Origin: Halobacteriales archaeon QH_10_67_13 | GTDB lineage: Archaea; Halobacteriota; Halobacteria; Halobacteriales; Haloarculaceae | Direction: 5' to 3' | Length of the DNA: 7,101 bases | Assembly: GCA_003021335.1 (NCBI GenBank) | Contig: PXQL01000081.1 | Location: forward strand, 1 to 7,101 | Shown here: piece by piece, positions 4,694-7,101 of the stretch | Numbering within the stretch: position 1 is the stretch's first letter | Layout: the number at the start of each line of letters is the position of its first letter | Notes under the pieces: model-generated | What the model saw: only the letters and a program-made list of their open reading frames with translations | Told to the model about the DNA's origin: nothing | The model's database searches: none | Translations under genes and position numbers: made by a program

Positions 4694-6417
4694 GCGACGG
4701 GGCGATCGCGGAGCTCGCGAAGCGACGGGGGTTTTTTAGCCAGACGGCCGAGCCCTACGGCGGGGTCGCCGGACTGTACACCTATGGTCCACAGGGGGCC
4801 GCGCTCAAGGATAACATCGAGGCCGCCTGGCGGGAGCTGTTCGTGACCCGCGAGGGGCACATGGAGATCAGCGCCCCGGACGTGCTGCCCGGAGCGGTGT
4901 TCGAAGCCTCGGGACACCTCGAGACGTTCGACGACGCGATCGTCGAGTGTCCCGAGTGCTCGGGGAGTCACCGCGCGGATCACCTCGTCGAGGACGCGAC
5001 CGACCTCGAGGATGCCGAGGCGCTGTCGCCCGAGCGGATCGGCGAGCTGATCGCCGACCGCGAGGCGGGCTGTCCGGTCTGTGGGACCGCCCTGGCAGAC
5101 CAGCCGGTCGAGAAGTTCAACCTGATGTTCGAGACGAACATCGGTCCCGGGAGCGGCTCGCCGGGCTATCTCCGCCCCGAGACTGCGCAGGGAATTTTCG
5201 TCGATTTCCCGCAGTTCGCCGAGTACGCCCGCAACCAGCTACCCTTCGGGGTCGCACAGATCGGCGACGCCTACCGCAACGAGATCAGTCCCCGGAAGGG
5301 ACTGCTCCGCCTGCGCGCGCTCGTCCAGGCCGAGCTCGAGCACTTCTTCGATCCGGACCGCGACGAGCCCCCCCTCGAGCGGGTCGCGGACGTCAAGCTC
5401 CCGCTGTACGCCGCCGACGCCCAACGGACCGGCGGCGGCGTACGGTCCCTGACGGTTCGGGCGGCCGTTGAGGAGGGCGCCGTCGAGCCGTGGGTGGCCT
5501 ACTACCTGGGGCGTTCTCTTGAGTGGTACGACGAGATCGGCGTCGACATGGACCGGTTCCGGTACCGCCAGCACCGCTCCGAGGAGCTGTCTCACTACGC
5601 CGCGGACTGCTGGGATGCCGAGGCGGAGGTGGAGGGCGATTGGATCGAGCTGACCGGCTTCGCCTACCGCGGGAGCTACGACCTGGAGAAACACGCCGCC
5701 GGGACCGGCGAGGAGTACTCGGTCTTTCGCCAGTACGAGGAGCCCGTGACCGTCGAGCGTCCGACCGTCGATCCGGACATGAGCGAGCTGGGGCCGGCCT
5801 TCGGGAGCGACGCCGCCGCGATCGCGGCGGCTTTGGAGGAGCTCGTCGAGCGTGACCCGGACGCGTTCGACGACGAACGGGTGGTCGTCGAGGCCGGCGG
5901 CGACCGCCACGAGGTGCCGGTCGAACACGCCGGGTTCGCCGTCGAGGAAGTCACCGAGTCCGGCGAGCACGTTCCCCCCCACGTCGTCGAGCCGTCCTTC
6001 GGGATCGACCGACTCGTGTACACCGTGCTCGCCCACGGGTACAGCGAGGACACCGTCGACGGGGAAGAGCGGGCGTACCTCGCGGTTCCGCCGGCAGTGG
6101 CGCCGACGACGGTCGGCGTGCTCCCGCTGATGGACCGGGACGGGCTCGCCGAACGCGCCCGAACGGTGGCCGAGCAGCTGCGGGCGGCGGGAATTGCGGT
6201 CGCCTACGACGACTCGGGGTCGATCGGGCGACGGTACCGCCGTCAGGACGAAATCGGGACGCCGTTTTGCGTGACCGTCGACTACGAGAGTCTTGAGGAG
6301 GAGACGGTGACGGTCCGCGACCGGGACACGACCGCACAGCGCCGGATCCGAACCGACGGACTCGCGGAAACGCTCCGCTCGCTTCGGGACGGCGATCGCT
6401 CGTTCGAGGAGCTGTAA
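4690..6417 (+). CDS. glyS: Glycine--tRNA ligase (class II, archaeal/eukaryotic single-chain type)
   Basis: This 575-aa enzyme charges tRNA-Gly with glycine using ATP, in the cytoplasm. The N-terminus KRRGFFSQTAEPYGGVAGLY and YTYGPQGAALK are characteristic of the family. Two CxxC pairs (C87/C90 and C128/C131) in the insertion suggest a zinc site. FETNIGPGSGSPGYLRPE (147-164) lines the glycine pocket. Motif 2 begins AYRNEISPRKG (194-204), and motif 3 is EPSFGIDR (434-441). Residues about 470-560 are the anticodon-binding domain (GVLPLMDRDG, YDDSGSIGRRYRRQDEIGTPF). One oddity is that motif 2 normally continues R-E-F followed by QAE, but here reads RALVQAELEHFF, with A210 and L211 replacing Glu and Phe. 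The reading frame is otherwise intact and full length, so it is probably the functional gene. It overlaps the CBS gene by 4 bases and the following gene by 1 (TAATG). Confidence 0.96.
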   Translation: MSDGAIAELAKRRGFFSQTAEPYGGVAGLYTYGPQGAALKDNIEAAWRELFVTREGHMEISAPDVLPGAVFEASGHLETFDDAIVECPECSGSHRADHLVEDATDLEDAEALSPERIGELIADREAGCPVCGTALADQPVEKFNLMFETNIGPGSGSPGYLRPETAQGIFVDFPQFAEYARNQLPFGVAQIGDAYRNEISPRKGLLRLRALVQAELEHFFDPDRDEPPLERVADVKLPLYAADAQRTGGGVRSLTVRAAVEEGAVEPWVAYYLGRSLEWYDEIGVDMDRFRYRQHRSEELSHYAADCWDAEAEVEGDWIELTGFAYRGSYDLEKHAAGTGEEYSVFRQYEEPVTVERPTVDPDMSELGPAFGSDAAAIAAALEELVERDPDAFDDERVVVEAGGDRHEVPVEHAGFAVEEVTESGEHVPPHVVEPSFGIDRLVYTVLAHGYSEDTVDGEERAYLAVPPAVAPTTVGVLPLMDRDGLAERARTVAEQLRAAGIAVAYDDSGSIGRRYRRQDEIGTPFCVTVDYESLEEETVTVRDRDTTAQRRIRTDGLAETLRSLRDGDRSFEEL

Positions 6418-6934
6418 TGGCCGACGGGGACGGGCTCGGCGTCCGTATCGGCGACGGCCTGACCCCGCCGGGCGACGAGTTCGGGCGTCGGCTCGTCCAC
6501 CGGTTCTCGAGGCCGTGCGGCTCTCGGTCGGGCTCGAGTGGGTCGTCTACGAGCAGCTCACCCGGGAGTACGAGGCGGAGATCGTCGCCGGCTACGCGCT
6601 GTACCTGCTTTCGAGTGCGGCCGTCGCGGTCGCGTTCGCGCCGACGATCGCCGTCCCGGCCGTACTGATGCTCGCGCTCGGGGACCCGGTTAGCGGGCTC
6701 GCGAGCGGCGACGCCGTAGGGCGAATAAAACAGCCACGAGCGCTCGCGGCGATGTTTACCGCGTGTGCGGCGATCGCCGTCGCCTTCGTCCCGCCGGTCG
6801 TCGCGCTCGCTGGCGCCGCCGCTGCGACGGGCGCCGACGGGGTGACCGTCACCGTCGGGGGTCGGATCGTCGACGACAATCTTACCATCGCCCCGGCCGC
6901 CGCTCTCGCGATGCGGGCCGGACAGCTCGTCTGA
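6417..6934 (+). pseudogene. Dolichol-kinase-like membrane protein, disrupted by internal deletion and frameshift
   Basis: Relatives in haloarchaea are integral membrane proteins of the CTP-dependent dolichol/phosphatidate-type kinase family, acting on the lipid carrier. The first frame starts at ATG 6417, overlapping the glyS stop (TAATG), and reads as expected to RRLVH (ending near 6500). It then leaves homology and terminates at 6668. The family sequence resumes in another frame at about 6503 (VLEAVRLSVGLEWVVYEQLTREYEAEIVAG) and continues to TGA 6934, with hydrophobic segments, GDPVSGL, an RIKQPRALAAMF segment and DDNLTIAPAAALAM. Between these points homologues, as I recall them, have some 35-40 residues holding the first membrane helices. 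The simplest reading is a deletion of non-triplet length. An alternative is a shortened protein starting at GTG 6515, lacking the first helices, or a sequence error. Codon bias of the second part is still typical, so the damage is recent or the part is still used. Confidence 0.75.
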
Positions 6935-7101
6935 ACCCGCCGCGTCCGGTGAGAAACGACCGCGAGACAGGTGATCCCGTCCGTGGGACGCGCTCGTGGG
7001 GGTCGTCCCCGATCGTCGACGGCCGAGACGCGCCCGCGGAACACTCGCTGCCCGAGTTTCTTCAGGTCCGGCGTGTGCCAGTGACAGAGCAGGCAGGCCG
7101 G
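6935..7101. other. Right-edge segment with no supported gene
   Basis: These 167 bases are GC-rich and open in several frames. A minus-strand frame entering from the right edge reads ACLLCHWHTPDLKKLGQRVF, with a CxxC and a CHWH that could be part of a zinc site. However, it stays open far into the preceding gene without a stop, so I cannot mark its end. A plus-strand frame from GTG 6953 is also open to the edge. No terminator or promoter is evident. Confidence 0.3.

Noticed and set aside
5239..6036. 265-codon minus-strand frame inside glyS
   Set aside because: It is an antisense shadow; glyS is intact in its own frame.

Overview
The window looks like chromosomal DNA from a haloarchaeon. The coding regions are GC-rich with strongly G/C-biased third positions, and the proteins are very acidic. 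AT-rich TATA-like boxes lie about 27 nt before several start codons, as expected for leaderless archaeal transcripts. The recognisable proteins (RlmE with a TRAM domain, a single-chain archaeal glycyl-tRNA synthetase, a dolichol-kinase-like membrane protein) all fit Halobacteria. No species can be assigned from the sequence alone.

Layout. Positions 1 to about 1658 form an accessory-looking block, less GC-rich in its gaps. It holds a winged-helix regulator cut by the left edge (minus strand), a solo palindromic repeat resembling the right end of a haloarchaeal IS200/IS605-type element, and a two-gene toxin-antitoxin module (minus strand). That module has a PIN-domain toxin and an antitoxin combining ribbon-helix-helix and UPF0175-like parts, and repeated CGTTAC motifs sit between its TATA box and start codon. 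A gap of about 320 bases without a convincing gene follows.

Positions 1659 to 6934 are core genome: rlmE (plus) converges with a sugar-phosphate nucleotidyltransferase (minus). That gene is divergent from a small HTH/zinc-ribbon regulator (plus), whose stop codon is the first three bases of a second copy of the same repeat. After it comes a tightly packed, overlapping plus-strand series: a four-CBS-domain protein, glyS, and a dolichol-kinase-like gene that appears broken by an internal frame-disrupting deletion. The last 167 bases hold nothing I can name.

How the genes work together: CBS protein, glyS and the dolichol-kinase-like gene overlap by 1 to 4 nt, so they are probably co-transcribed and translationally coupled. 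The kinase-like gene and the nucleotidyltransferase both suggest lipid-carrier or sugar-nucleotide metabolism for surface glycosylation, but they are not in one operon. The toxin-antitoxin pair is self-contained and probably self-regulated.

I found no convincing new multi-gene system. The observations most worth checking are the 26-bp inverted pair of transposon-end-like repeats bracketing a 3.3-kb segment, a double substitution at a usually conserved spot in GlyRS motif 2, and the broken dolichol-kinase-like gene.
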